Assembly: GCA_964501445.1 (NCBI GenBank) | Contig: CAZCSJ010000014.1 | Coordinates: 1-14,970 of the forward strand | DNA length: 14,970 bases | Reading direction: 5' to 3' | Source: CAZCSJ01 sp964501445 | Lineage (GTDB): Bacteria > Patescibacteriota > Minisyncoccia > Sungbacterales > HO2-52-23 | Part shown: piece after piece, positions 1 to 6,736 of the stretch | Layout of the letters: each line of letters opens with the position of its first letter | Position numbering within the stretch: position 1 is the first letter of the stretch | The notes under the pieces: model-generated | Told to the model about the DNA's origin: nothing | What the model saw: the letters and a program-made list of their open reading frames with translations, nothing else | The model's database searches: none | Made by a program: the position numbers and the translations under genes

Positions 1-57
1 CTTCAGCTTTTAATGGCGTATGCGATTATGGCAGTAGCTTTTTTCTTCCATCCGTGA
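1..57 (+). CDS. C-terminal end of a plus-strand membrane protein (5' partial)
   Basis: Reading frame 1 is open from the window edge to a TGA at 55-57 and gives about 18 residues, LQLLMAYAIMAVAFFFHP. This is strongly hydrophobic and fits the last transmembrane helix of an integral membrane protein. A two-way hairpin terminator follows 40 bases later, as expected for a gene converging on the minus-strand cluster. The family cannot be named from so little sequence. The minus strand here offers only a 13-codon ORF, and the other plus frames look less gene-like. Confidence 0.4.
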   Translation, partial: LQLLMAYAIMAVAFFFHP

Positions 58-97
58 CGGGGACGAGAAGTAAGAATTAAGAAGTAAGAAGCAAGGC

Positions 98-125
98 AAA
101 ACGTCCCGCCACGGCGGGACGTTTT
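98..125. terminator. Bidirectional Rho-independent terminator
   Basis: The sequence AAAACGTCCCGC, loop CACG, GCGGGACGTTTT forms a perfect 12-bp stem with a four-base loop. Both strands end in four T residues. It lies between the presumed plus-strand gene ending at 57 and the minus-strand gene ending at 165, so it can stop transcription from both sides. Purine-rich and pyrimidine-rich flanks (about 67-96 and 131-160) extend it as an imperfect outer inverted repeat. Confidence 0.8.
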
Positions 126-164
126 GAATACCTCGTCCTTGACCCTTATTCCTGCTTCTTGATT

Positions 165-1364
165 CTATTTGAGTTTCAGTCCCCAGAGCGTCCCGTCGGT
201 GCGGTCTACGAAGAAAAGCATACTTCCGTCTTTTGCCACCACAATGTCCGCGATATCAAAATCGCTTTGTTCAAAGAGTGTTTCGCCAGTGTGTGTCTCA
301 ATATTGACTCGGATAATTGAGTCGCTCGTGTGAAGTTCTCCACGCAGGTAGTCGTCGGGAAGGACACTCCGCGGCGGAATGACCTGCGGCACTGCGCAAT
401 AGAGTTCTTTTGCGCTCGCCCATACGCATTTTTCAGGAATCGTTTGAAATGCGAGCTCGTCGGTTTTTGCGCCAGTGTTTGTCCGTACCTCAAGCGCGGT
501 ATTTTCTCCCCTGCTATCGGTAGTCATAGTAAGTGCGTGTATCCCGTCGGGCGCCCAAAGCGAGGCGAGGCCAAAGAGGGCGCCCGCGATTTTTGAGAGT
601 GTGCCGGCGCTGCGGGAATAGCCAAAAAGATATCCGGGTGCCATGCCTGAGGGTGCGGTCTCCAACATGATTTTATCTTGCGTGATCCATTGGAGTGAAA
701 CATCGCGAAGGGGTGTTGAAAAGAGCACCCGCGCGTTTTTTCCCGCAGCATCCGCAGTCGTCACTTCAAGGAACCCATTTTTTACGACTCCGTACGTAAG
801 TGATTTTCCGTCAGGAGACCAGGAAAAGGTTTTGATGTCCTGCGGAAGCACAGAGACCGACGACGTACCGATATGCAGAAACCCTTTTACGGTTTCGCGG
901 TCAAGGTAAAAGACCGCGGCGCGATCGCGTGCGGGCGACCACTCTGCTTGTGTGAGACCTACGACAGTGATATTGGAGAGTTTCTCCTGTTTCGTGCCGT
1001 CAAAGCTGGATTGATAGAGATCGCCGCCATCTTTTTTATAAAACAAAAGCATATCTCCGTTTTTTGAAAGCGTAGGAGATACAACGGCAAAATCAGTAAT
1101 GCGGACGAGTTTTTCCTCTGATGGAGTTTCAAATGTTTCTCCGGGCTTGAGGTCAGAGGTAGTTTTTGTTTCTCCCGGGAGCCCGCCCGAGGTCCCCCCC
1201 GGTTCTTGTGTACCAGAAAAACGGCCGAGGACGGTTTGCGGTTTTGCAGGAGTTTTTGATTCTTGGGAGGCGAAATAGAAATAGGCGGAAATACCCATTA
1301 CAAATAATGGTATCAGCGCAATACTTCCTATAACTATCAATTTCTTATTTTTTAGATCACCCAT
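165..1364 (-). CDS. Membrane-anchored beta-propeller (PD40/TolB-like) protein
   Basis: The product is 399 aa. It has one N-terminal transmembrane segment (about residues 8-31), a Gly/Pro/Thr-rich linker (35-80), then repeated blades of the PD40/TolB type: SPTLSKNGDMLLFY near 96, AEWSP near 140, FSWSPDGKSLTYGV near 180, LWAPDG further on, and a closing VAKDGSMLFFVDRTDG. The topology predicts an extracytoplasmic propeller tethered to the membrane. I place the start at the ATG at 1362-1364, 11 bases after the pilin stop. The longer ORF back to 1511 overlaps the pilin gene heavily, and its extra 49 residues look non-coding. It is the last gene of the cluster, before the terminator at 98-125. A scaffold or binding role on the cell surface is inference; such propellers usually mediate protein contacts. 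Confidence 0.75.
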   Translation of the reverse strand: MGDLKNKKLIVIGSIALIPLFVMGISAYFYFASQESKTPAKPQTVLGRFSGTQEPGGTSGGLPGETKTTSDLKPGETFETPSEEKLVRITDFAVVSPTLSKNGDMLLFYKKDGGDLYQSSFDGTKQEKLSNITVVGLTQAEWSPARDRAAVFYLDRETVKGFLHIGTSSVSVLPQDIKTFSWSPDGKSLTYGVVKNGFLEVTTADAAGKNARVLFSTPLRDVSLQWITQDKIMLETAPSGMAPGYLFGYSRSAGTLSKIAGALFGLASLWAPDGIHALTMTTDSRGENTALEVRTNTGAKTDELAFQTIPEKCVWASAKELYCAVPQVIPPRSVLPDDYLRGELHTSDSIIRVNIETHTGETLFEQSDFDIADIVVAKDGSMLFFVDRTDGTLWGLKLK

Positions 1365-1375
1365 CAGCTTTATAT

Positions 1376-2293
1376 TTATTTTCTCTGGCACTGATAATTT
1401 TTTTGTTTCTGCGGGATTACACATTGACCGGCTACTTTCTTGTCCGCAAACGGCCAGCCAGTACGAATAACAACTGTTTGACAAGTGATGGTATCGGTTG
1501 CTCCCCCGCACGGATATCCAATGGAAGTACCCTCAACCACACCCTTGTCTGTCCCAGTTTGGGATTGCTCAGCGGCCTCTGTCGTTTTTTCCGTCTGGAT
1601 TTTTTTGAGGAGTTTCCTATCCACACACACTTTCTTATCACCATTGATTCGTGTACAGGTCGCAGAGGAGAAGCTGTTCTCGTAGCATATCTGATCATTA
1701 GCAGAACAATCCACTCCTGTTTTGGCATAGATTTTGGTGTAGGCAGTGTTTATCAGAGCACTTTCACACTCACTTTTGTCGTTGCCCTGATAAAACTGAT
1801 CGCAGACCTTTCTAAGCGTGTCCTTTCTCTCATTAAAACTCCTCTGGTATTCGGGCACGTACTCAAGCTCATTCAAATCAATCGCCAATTTCTTCACCAA
1901 GTCGGGATTGATAGTGTTTAATAAAAGCCACGAGACGAGTGCCAGCACAAGGCCGAGGACCGCGTTCCAGAGATAGTTCTTTGCGGTGCCGACCTGCGAG
2001 GCGTTGTCCCGCGCGGTCATATACATAATCCCGCCGATGATAAACATAATGAGCGCGGCAATCCCCACAAGCCCTAAGAGGTAGATATAGATTTTTTCAA
2101 TGTAGTCGCCGATCGGTATGGGGGCTTCTGCTGCGGAGTTGCCCACCGCAAACGCAGATGCCGCAAGATTTGCGCAATACCCAGTGCGGCCCTCGCAGGC
2201 AGGGCTAGGGGCGGCGTATGCAGGAGACACAAGTGTGAGGCCTGCATATACCATGACTGTGACTATAACTATGATACTAAAGACACCCCTCAT
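1376..2293 (-). CDS. VirB2-like pilin-family protein with Cys-rich C-terminal domain
   Basis: The product is 305 aa. Residues 1-27 are a signal peptide (cleavage near AYA/AP). Two transmembrane helices follow at about 67-92 and 108-128, separated by a short polar loop (TARDNASQVGTAKN). This is the arrangement of VirB2/TrbC-type T4SS pilins and of the 'pilin' family I recall from Parcubacteria. Unlike a classical pilin, which ends soon after the second helix, this protein carries about 175 more residues with ten cysteines (164, 176, 196, 203, 213, 223, 262, 271, 291, 302) and two more near the N terminus (33, 40), suggesting a disulphide-bonded extracytoplasmic domain. It starts three bases after the stop of a tiny repeat-encoded ORF. 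No clear Shine-Dalgarno is visible. It is either a pilus subunit with a decorated tail or a membrane component of the same apparatus. Confidence 0.7.
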   Translation of the reverse strand: MRGVFSIIVIVTVMVYAGLTLVSPAYAAPSPACEGRTGYCANLAASAFAVGNSAAEAPIPIGDYIEKIYIYLLGLVGIAALIMFIIGGIMYMTARDNASQVGTAKNYLWNAVLGLVLALVSWLLLNTINPDLVKKLAIDLNELEYVPEYQRSFNERKDTLRKVCDQFYQGNDKSECESALINTAYTKIYAKTGVDCSANDQICYENSFSSATCTRINGDKKVCVDRKLLKKIQTEKTTEAAEQSQTGTDKGVVEGTSIGYPCGGATDTITCQTVVIRTGWPFADKKVAGQCVIPQKQKNYQCQRK

Positions 2294-2296
2294 AGT

Positions 2297-2410
2297 TTAT
2301 TTACTGAGCTTGTCGAAGTAATACATTGCTTGTTGAAGACGCGCCTTGTGGGCATAGTCATACTTCTTGAATGTATCCCTCGACAAGCTCGGGAAATATA
2401 TTCTGTTCAT
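2297..2410 (-). CDS. Repeat-encoded small ORF, copy 1 (37 aa)
   Basis: An ATG at 2408-2410 opens a 37-codon frame, MNRIYFPSLSRDTFKK..., ending ...MYYFDKLSK at a TAA (2297-2299). It stops three bases before the pilin ATG. The parts FPSLSRD and FDKLSK are translations of the inverted CGACAAGCTC motifs, so much of the peptide is repeat-derived. The frame is open through the whole unit, and the same short spacing recurs between copies, which could allow re-initiating ribosomes to pass from the Ig-like gene to the pilin gene. It may be a real peptide or simply a repeat that stays open; I lean to the second. Confidence 0.3.
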   Translation of the reverse strand: MNRIYFPSLSRDTFKKYDYAHKARLQQAMYYFDKLSK

Positions 2411-2413
2411 GGT

Positions 2414-2665
2414 TTATTTACTGAGCTTGTCGAAGTAATACATTGCTTGTTGAAGACGCGCCTTGTNNNNNNNNNNNNNNNNNNNNNNNNNNNNNNNNNN
2501 NNNNNNNNNNNNNNNNNNNNNNNNNNNNNNNNNNNNNNNNNNNNNNNNNNNNNNNNNNNNNNNNNNGTGGGCATAGTCATACTTCTTGAATGTATCCCTC
2601 GACAAGCTCGGGAAATATATTTTATATCGGGAAATATATTCTGTGAATGTTTTAGACGAGCTCAT
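2414..2665 (-). CDS. Repeat-encoded small ORF, copy 2 (spans the gap)
   Basis: An ATG at 2663-2665 overlaps the TGA of the Ig-like gene in an ATGA junction. It reads MSSSKTFTEYISRYKIYFPS... up to the N run. On the other side of the gap the same frame continues as KARLQQAMYYFDKLSK to a TAA at 2414. The gap edges overlap by two bases (GT) when compared with copy 1, so if no sequence is missing the peptide is 49 aa. The true length depends on the unsequenced part. The product resembles copy 1 from IYFPS onward. No function can be assigned. Confidence 0.3.
   Translation of the reverse strand: MSSSKTFTEYISRYKIYFPSLSRDTFKKYDYAHXXXXXXXXXXXXXXXXXXXXXXXXXXXXXXXXXXKARLQQAMYYFDKLSK
2467..2566. other. 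Assembly gap (100 N)
   Basis: Exactly 100 N residues lie inside the second copy of the tandem repeat. A round 100 is the usual placeholder for unknown length. Left flank (...CCTTGT) and right flank (GTGGGC...) join perfectly in copy 1 with a two-base overlap, so the real gap may be nothing at all or any whole number of additional 117-bp units. Confidence 0.98.
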
Positions 2666-3651
2666 TGAAGTATCAATCTTAGCGCATCGCTTGCTGACGA
2701 CAAAAATTCATTCCTCGGGTCGCTAACTGTTACGTTTATCTCCGCTTCCCCAGCTGATTTCGGGTCTACATCAATCGTCAGGAGATCGGGATTTTTCGGA
2801 TTTCCCTCCGACGGTTCGTTTGCCACGCTCCACCCGTAGGAGAGCGCATTTTTTGCCGCGATGCTGAAGAAAAATGGCTCCACGATAAAGTCAAAGAGCC
2901 CGCGCCGGCTGCTCACAAGCGTTGAGAGCGCATTGCGATACTCAATCCCCCCAAGCGGTGTATGCGCGTAAAGCACCGCGCGGGGCGTGGTGGGCCGTAT
3001 GAAAACCATCCCCTCTTTTTTGATTGTTCTTGCCACATCTTCTACGCGTACGCGCACGCGGTACTCTTTCCGGCCCGTTGCCGCAAGCGCGAGCCGCAGG
3101 GTTTGCGCGCCCACACCCTTTTGCACTTCTTCGCGATTATCCACGCTCCATGAGTAAAACAAATTTTCCGGTTTCGCGAGCCGCCCGCCTATCTCAATTT
3201 CCGGCATCGCGACGATGGTAACGGTTGATCCGGGAATCGGAAGCGCGCGGCCCTTGTACCATTTGGGCACGTAGGTTTCGGCAAATTGGACGAGTGAGAG
3301 GTCGGCTATCGGCACGTTGATTGCAAGCGTTCCCACCGTGCTCCCGCCGTCGCTCACGCGTGCGCGGACATTAATATCTTCGCCGACTGCACCCGCGTTG
3401 ACTGTGACGGAGTACTTGCCCACGCCCGAGAGCTCGGGTAGTACTTTTCCGTTGATGGTCCAATCAAAACGCAAGGTCTCGCGGTCAAAAGAAAAACCGG
3501 TTGCCGTGATCGTCACTTGCGTTCCCGGAGACGGAGTCGGCGGCACTGCATAGAGCGACGCGCCGGGAAGCACGCTTTGCGCATGCGCAACGCCTGTGAC
3601 AGAGAGGATTAGAGTGAGTGCGGCAAGTTGTAGGACTACCCTTTGCACCAT
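2662..3651 (-). CDS. Secreted protein with three Ig/PKD-like domains
   Basis: The product is 329 aa. A signal peptide (1-24, cleavage after AHA) is followed by three beta-rich modules at about 32-114, 119-218 and 224-329. Each has a central Trp strand (FDWTING, YSWSVDN, YGWSVAN), and the ends of the modules carry V-x-V-x-V patterns (INVRARVSDG, RVRVRVED, INVTVSDP), the look of Ig-like/PKD folds. No transmembrane anchor is seen after the signal peptide, so it is probably exported to the cell surface or periplasm-like space. It sits between virB4 and the pilin gene and overlaps the start of a tiny ORF by ATGA. An adhesin or structural part of the apparatus is a reasonable inference; no catalytic motif is visible. 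Confidence 0.7.
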   Translation of the reverse strand: MVQRVVLQLAALTLILSVTGVAHAQSVLPGASLYAVPPTPSPGTQVTITATGFSFDRETLRFDWTINGKVLPELSGVGKYSVTVNAGAVGEDINVRARVSDGGSTVGTLAINVPIADLSLVQFAETYVPKWYKGRALPIPGSTVTIVAMPEIEIGGRLAKPENLFYSWSVDNREEVQKGVGAQTLRLALAATGRKEYRVRVRVEDVARTIKKEGMVFIRPTTPRAVLYAHTPLGGIEYRNALSTLVSSRRGLFDFIVEPFFFSIAAKNALSYGWSVANEPSEGNPKNPDLLTIDVDPKSAGEAEINVTVSDPRNEFLSSASDALRLILQ

Positions 3652-3655
3652 AGTA

Positions 3656-3661
3656 ATTATA
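3656..3661 (-). promoter_or_regulatory. Possible -10 box just upstream of the Ig-like gene
   Basis: The minus strand reads TATAAT followed by TACT and the ATG at 3651. If used, transcription would start within or at the start codon, giving a leaderless message. The surrounding spacer is AT-rich, so the match may be chance, and I see no good -35. Confidence 0.25.
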
Positions 3662-3667
3662 CCGTTT

Positions 3668-3741
3668 GAATTATGAATTACGAATTAAGAATTATGGTCT
3701 TCGTCCGGTATCCTTAATTCATAATTCATATCCCATAATTC
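3668..3741. repeat. AT-rich GAATTA inverted-repeat spacer (virB4 / Ig-like junction)
   Basis: The spacer carries GAATTATGAATTA on the left and its reverse complement TAATTCATAATTC on the right, with GTCTTCGTCCGGTATC in the middle. Extra copies of GAATTA and TAATTC allow several alternative hairpins. Closely similar spacers lie at 5565-5632 and 7154-7204. Confidence 0.65.
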
Positions 3742-5554
3742 ATTTTTGTTGTTCCTTCCCATACTCCTCCTTTGCTTTTTTTATCAACAAAAGCTGGGAA
3801 GGGTCGGAGGTGATAATCTGGTCTTCGGTGTAGGAGGCAATGACTTTAATCGCAACGTGCTTTAACCCGGCAAAAAAGATTCCTTCTCCCTTGTCGGACT
3901 CCAAGAGTAAAAATTTCTCCTCTTCCGTGAGATTGAACGTTTCTTTTACGGAATTAATGGTGGCAGACGACTGTTTGAAAAGCATCTGCATAGAGGCGTT
4001 GGTCACGATCGGCCGGCCGTAGGGCGAGCCCAAGAAATCCGCGACATCTTGGGTGATGGTCGTGAGACCGAGGTAGTATTTCCTGCAGCGCTTGGCAATG
4101 CCAAAAAGGAATGAGGCGCCGTCTTCGTTTTTCATCATCCACCATGCCTCATCCACCAAGAGCAGGCGCTTTTTCAAATTCGCGCGGACCGTGTTCCAGA
4201 TGTAGCGCAGAACCAGAAACATCCCGACCGGCCGCAGTTCATCCTCCATGTCGCGGATGGAGAAGACCACGAGGCGGTTATTCATTTCAATATTGGTCGC
4301 CTGGTTCAAAAACCCTGCCCATGTGCCGGTGGTATATTTTTGAAGCCGTATGGCAAGTTCCTCGCCGCCCGCGGTTGACGCGAGCACCAATTGCAGATCA
4401 GAGAGCGTGGGTACCGTCACCTTTGAGAAATCGGATTCGGGCGTGATGTCGCGTGAGGCGTATGTTTCCGTAATCGCCTGGTCTAAGATCGCGTCCTCTT
4501 CGGGCGAGAGTCCGCCGAGCATCAGGCGAAAGAGGCCGACGAGGTTCACCGTGTTTGAACGGAGCACGTCTGCTGCTGACTCGTCTTCGCGCGGAATTGG
4601 CAGGTCAAAGGGGTTGATATGGTGTTTGGAGGTAAGGGAGATATTTATGAACGAACCCCCAACGGTCTGCGCGAGGTACTCATACTCTTTCTCCGGGTCA
4701 ATCACGATAATGTCAATGCCCCACATGAGGGAGCGCAAAATCTCAAGTTTTGTGAAGTAGCTCTTGCCGCTCCCCGAGGTTCCGAAAATAACGGAGTTTG
4801 CATTCGGGAGCGAGTAGCGGTCAAAAAGAATCAGGGAGTTATTGTGCCTATTGATGCCGTAAAGCGCCCCCTTGTTTGACGTGAGGTCAAAAGAGACAAA
4901 GGGGAAAGTGGTGGAAATGGGTGCTGAGTTTAAGTAGTTGTTGATCTGAAGGCGGTCAATGTTTAAAGGCAGCACGGATTGGAACGCTTCCCCCTGCTGG
5001 AAGAGCGCGGGTTTGGTGTAGACAAGCCGCGCCTCCAAAATGGATTTAATCGCCGCCTCGTTTTTATTGAGCGTTTCTTCGTTGTCGGCATAGATCGTCA
5101 AGTAGAGCCCGAAGTTGAAGAGCCGCTCCTGCGCTTGCTGGAGTTTGTCGCGGAGTTCCTCAAGGTCGCGATACGCCGTATCCAGCACCGGGTCGCGCAC
5201 AAGCCCCTTTTCCTCGCGGAGCGCGATTTGCGACTGCACCTGCGTTACTTTTCTCCGAAGAGTCCGCAAAATCGCCGCGGTCTCAATCGGGTGGATATAC
5301 ATTGAAATGTCAAAAATCTGGTCAAGATTAATTACAGGGCTGAACCATCCGGTGTGGAGGTAGCGCGGGTAGGAGAAGATAAAGAATGTTCGCGCGATTT
5401 TGGAGCCCAAGCGCAGGAAGTTCGGGGTTACCTGAATTGCCGAGGGGGTCAGGACGTCTTTTAGCGCGAGCTCTCCAGTGCGGTAGATATCCTCGGGGAA
5501 CACCGAGAGAATTTCTTCGTCTTTTTTGTCTTGTTTTTTTGAGAATAGAGCCAT
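3740..5554 (-). CDS. virB4: VirB4-family T4SS ATPase (C-terminal ATPase half)
   Basis: The product is 604 aa. VirB4 proteins are the membrane-associated AAA+ ATPases that power type IV secretion and conjugation. Visible signatures are Walker A GTSGSGKS at 258-265, Walker B LLLVDEAWW with D468/E469, and the TITQDV motif at about 499-504. Before these lies part of the CagE/TrbE/VirB N-terminal domain (about 30-250: PRYLHTGWFSP, ISMYIHPIE and a helical stretch near 95-145). The remaining N-terminal piece is encoded separately by the upstream gene at 5625-6275, in another frame with its own stop. All key ATPase residues are present, so it should be active. No Shine-Dalgarno is evident; the ATG at 5554 follows an AT-rich hairpin spacer. 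Confidence 0.93.
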   Translation of the reverse strand: MALFSKKQDKKDEEILSVFPEDIYRTGELALKDVLTPSAIQVTPNFLRLGSKIARTFFIFSYPRYLHTGWFSPVINLDQIFDISMYIHPIETAAILRTLRRKVTQVQSQIALREEKGLVRDPVLDTAYRDLEELRDKLQQAQERLFNFGLYLTIYADNEETLNKNEAAIKSILEARLVYTKPALFQQGEAFQSVLPLNIDRLQINNYLNSAPISTTFPFVSFDLTSNKGALYGINRHNNSLILFDRYSLPNANSVIFGTSGSGKSYFTKLEILRSLMWGIDIIVIDPEKEYEYLAQTVGGSFINISLTSKHHINPFDLPIPREDESAADVLRSNTVNLVGLFRLMLGGLSPEEDAILDQAITETYASRDITPESDFSKVTVPTLSDLQLVLASTAGGEELAIRLQKYTTGTWAGFLNQATNIEMNNRLVVFSIRDMEDELRPVGMFLVLRYIWNTVRANLKKRLLLVDEAWWMMKNEDGASFLFGIAKRCRKYYLGLTTITQDVADFLGSPYGRPIVTNASMQMLFKQSSATINSVKETFNLTEEEKFLLLESDKGEGIFFAGLKHVAIKVIASYTEDQIITSDPSQLLLIKKAKEEYGKEQQK

Positions 5555-5564
5555 TGCGTATGAA

Positions 5565-5632
5565 TTATGAAGTATGAAGTAGGAATTACGGCCGTCCGTT
5601 TCCTTAATTCATAATTCCTTATTCTTAATTCC
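5565..5632. repeat. AT-rich GAATTA inverted-repeat spacer (traC-like / virB4 junction)
   Basis: The left part reads GAATTATGAAGTATGAAGTA and the right part carries TTAATTCATAATTCC and TTCTTAATTCC, around a GC-richer centre, GGCCGTCCG. It resembles the spacer at 3668-3741, including a CGTCCG in the loop. Its right edge runs into the last codons of the gene ending at 5625. Confidence 0.6.
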
Positions 5633-6275
5633 CCGTTGTTGGCACCGATGTTTTTTCAAACTCGCTCGGATTGTAGAGCCCGTAAAAGAGCTCCACCAAT
5701 TCTTCGGTGTTCAGAGGGGCCGCGCGTACCCCCACATGCTGGAGTCCGGAGAGTACGGCATTCACCCTCTGCCAGAGCTGGTTTTTGTATTCGCGAAACG
5801 CGTCATCCGGCGAGAGCGTTTTTTTCTCCCCGCCGCCGAAACTCAAAAGCGAGGTGAGGGTGTGGAAGACCCCCGACTGTTCAGCAAGGGACGGCGTGAA
5901 GGGCACCACCACGAAGAATTTTTTTGACATGATGTTTGTCATATCCACGAATGTTTTTATGAACTCCATGTATTCGTGTATCTGGATTTTCAAAAGTTCG
6001 TTTGCTTCCTCCTTTTGCCGCTCCGCGAGCGATTCCAAATAGGGCGCGATGTTGATGCGGCGCGAGTGGATTACCGTCTGCAAGGGGAAATCAAGGGAGT
6101 TTAAGAAACTTTGATATTGGAAGATGATCGCGTCCTGCTCGTCGGAGGACTTCAACGCGAAATTCAAAGAGGAGCACATGAGCACCACCCGAAGGCCGCC
6201 GTCCTTCAAGACGACCACGTCTTCTTTTACGGTATCTATGTCCAGAAATTGTTGAGCCGAAGCGCCTGTTGCCAT
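5625..6275 (-). CDS. TraC-like protein, N-terminal half of a split VirB4
   Basis: The product is 216 aa and cytoplasmic, with no signal peptide or membrane segment. The block EQDAIIFQYQSFLNSLDFP, followed by TVIHSRRINIAPYLESL (about 46-82), is the pattern found near the N terminus of Gram-positive-type VirB4/TrsE/TcpF proteins. A helical stretch and a FFVVVPF strand (about 120-126) follow, and the end (ELVELFYGLYNPSEF) is also typical of that domain. It lies directly upstream of the ATPase half, 70 bases away, in a different frame with its own start and stop. That makes a natural gene split more likely than a fresh frameshift. The two products probably assemble into one VirB4-like unit. The ATG lies just outside the left inverted repeat of the GxxExxY cassette. 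Confidence 0.8.
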   Translation of the reverse strand: MATGASAQQFLDIDTVKEDVVVLKDGGLRVVLMCSSLNFALKSSDEQDAIIFQYQSFLNSLDFPLQTVIHSRRINIAPYLESLAERQKEEANELLKIQIHEYMEFIKTFVDMTNIMSKKFFVVVPFTPSLAEQSGVFHTLTSLLSFGGGEKKTLSPDDAFREYKNQLWQRVNAVLSGLQHVGVRAAPLNTEELVELFYGLYNPSEFEKTSVPTTGN

Positions 6276-6277
6276 AA

Positions 6278-6312
6278 CGATGCTAATATACGAATTAATA
6301 CTAATTATACGA
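6278..6312. repeat. Left 35-nt inverted repeat of the GxxExxY cassette
   Basis: This segment matches the reverse complement of 6691-6725 with only three mismatches over 35 bases. It lies between the ATG of the traC-like gene and the 3' end of the GxxExxY gene, whose stop codon (6305-6307) is inside the repeat. Its vocabulary (ATACGAATTAATACTAATTA) resembles the GAATTA spacers elsewhere in the cluster. Confidence 0.85.
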
Positions 6313-6736
6313 ATTTACTTTTTGCATCCGTGTCAATCCGAATAATACGCTTTGGCTTGATGTACCTATTTCTGAAGTTGACCAAGAGACCCAATTTTTT
6401 GTTCAGTGTCTGCAGATATCGTTGTATCTGATAGTAGTCATCTTTTGAGACGGTCGATCGCGCTTTTATCTCCATGACGATCTGGTCATCAATGAGGAAA
6501 TCTATTCTATTTCCTGAATCATTGACTGTATATTCTCGTTTATGTGGTACGTGTAATGATTTTAGCTTCTCTTCTAACATATCACAGTATTGTTTTTCTC
6601 TGGAAAATCTCCCAAGTTGATTGTGAACCTCGAAACAGACCCCCGTGAGTAAGTACGACAGTTCAGGATAAATCAGTTTCTCGTTTGTATTCGTATAATT
6701 AGTATGCATTCGTATATTGGCATCGCGATTATTCAT
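6305..6736 (-). CDS. GxxExxY-family PD-(D/E)XK nuclease-like protein
   Basis: The product is 143 aa. The core begins near residue 19 (EKLIYPELSYLLTGVCFEVHNQLG). The name-giving motif appears as FSREKQY (44-50), so the Gly is replaced by Phe while E47 and Y50 are kept. Candidate PD-(D/E)XK residues are D79 and E89-x-K91 in IDFLIDDQIVMEIKA, followed by the helix motif YYQIQRYL (101-108). The biochemical role of this family is not established to my knowledge. Residues 4-16 (RDANIRMHTNYTN) are encoded by the right inverted repeat. The start overlaps the prgI stop (ATGAATAA); the ATG at 6707-6709 is an alternative. The gene is clearly AT-rich: 23/60 GC at 6361-6420 and 19/60 at 6541-6600, against 36/60 at 4201-4260 in virB4. 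It separates prgI from its usual VirB4 partner and has the look of an insertion. Confidence 0.82.
   Translation of the reverse strand: MNNRDANIRMHTNYTNTNEKLIYPELSYLLTGVCFEVHNQLGRFSREKQYCDMLEEKLKSLHVPHKREYTVNDSGNRIDFLIDDQIVMEIKARSTVSKDDYYQIQRYLQTLNKKLGLLVNFRNRYIKPKRIIRIDTDAKSKFV
6691..6725. repeat. Right 35-nt inverted repeat of the GxxExxY cassette
   Basis: This is the reverse-complement partner of 6278-6312 (32 of 35 bases pair). It overlaps codons 4-15 or so of the GxxExxY gene and ends three bases from the prgI stop. Together the pair brackets a 448-bp unit. Confidence 0.85.

Larger units (their letters stand above)
2295..2640. repeat. Tandem ~117-bp repeat interrupted by the assembly gap
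   Basis: Bases 2295-2349 are identical to 2412-2466, a shift of 117. Bases 2348-2402 are identical to 2567-2621, on the far side of the gap. At least two copies are present. Each copy holds an inverted pair: CTGAGCTTGTCGAAG near its left end (2304-2318, 2421-2435) and CCCTCGACAAGCTCGGG near its right end (2377-2393, 2596-2612), with further pairing inside (ATACATT with AATGTAT). Each unit can therefore fold into a long stem-loop. A smaller duplication of the ATATATTTCCCGA segment lies at the outer end (about 2608-2642). Confidence 0.9.

Noticed and set aside
1365..1511. N-terminal extension of the propeller gene (start at 1511)
   Set aside because: It overlaps 136 bases of the pilin coding sequence, and its residues look non-coding. 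The ATG at 1364 leads straight into a membrane anchor and fits the 11-base intergenic spacing.
2295..2640. CRISPR array
   Set aside because: Repeats are 117 bp apart and tandem without unique spacers, and no cas gene is present.
2318..2668. Plus-strand ORF running through the N gap (112 codons)
   Set aside because: It consists of the repeat read on the other strand and crosses an unsequenced stretch. All neighbouring genes are on the minus strand.
3740..6275. Frameshifted pseudogene of virB4
   Set aside because: Each part has its own start and stop with a structured spacer between, and all ATPase motifs are intact. A stable split fits better.
6278..6725. Insertion sequence or intron
   Set aside because: Inverted repeats are present, but the gene inside has PD-(D/E)XK-like residues and no transposase or reverse-transcriptase motif. 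No target duplication was found. Kept as a cassette only.
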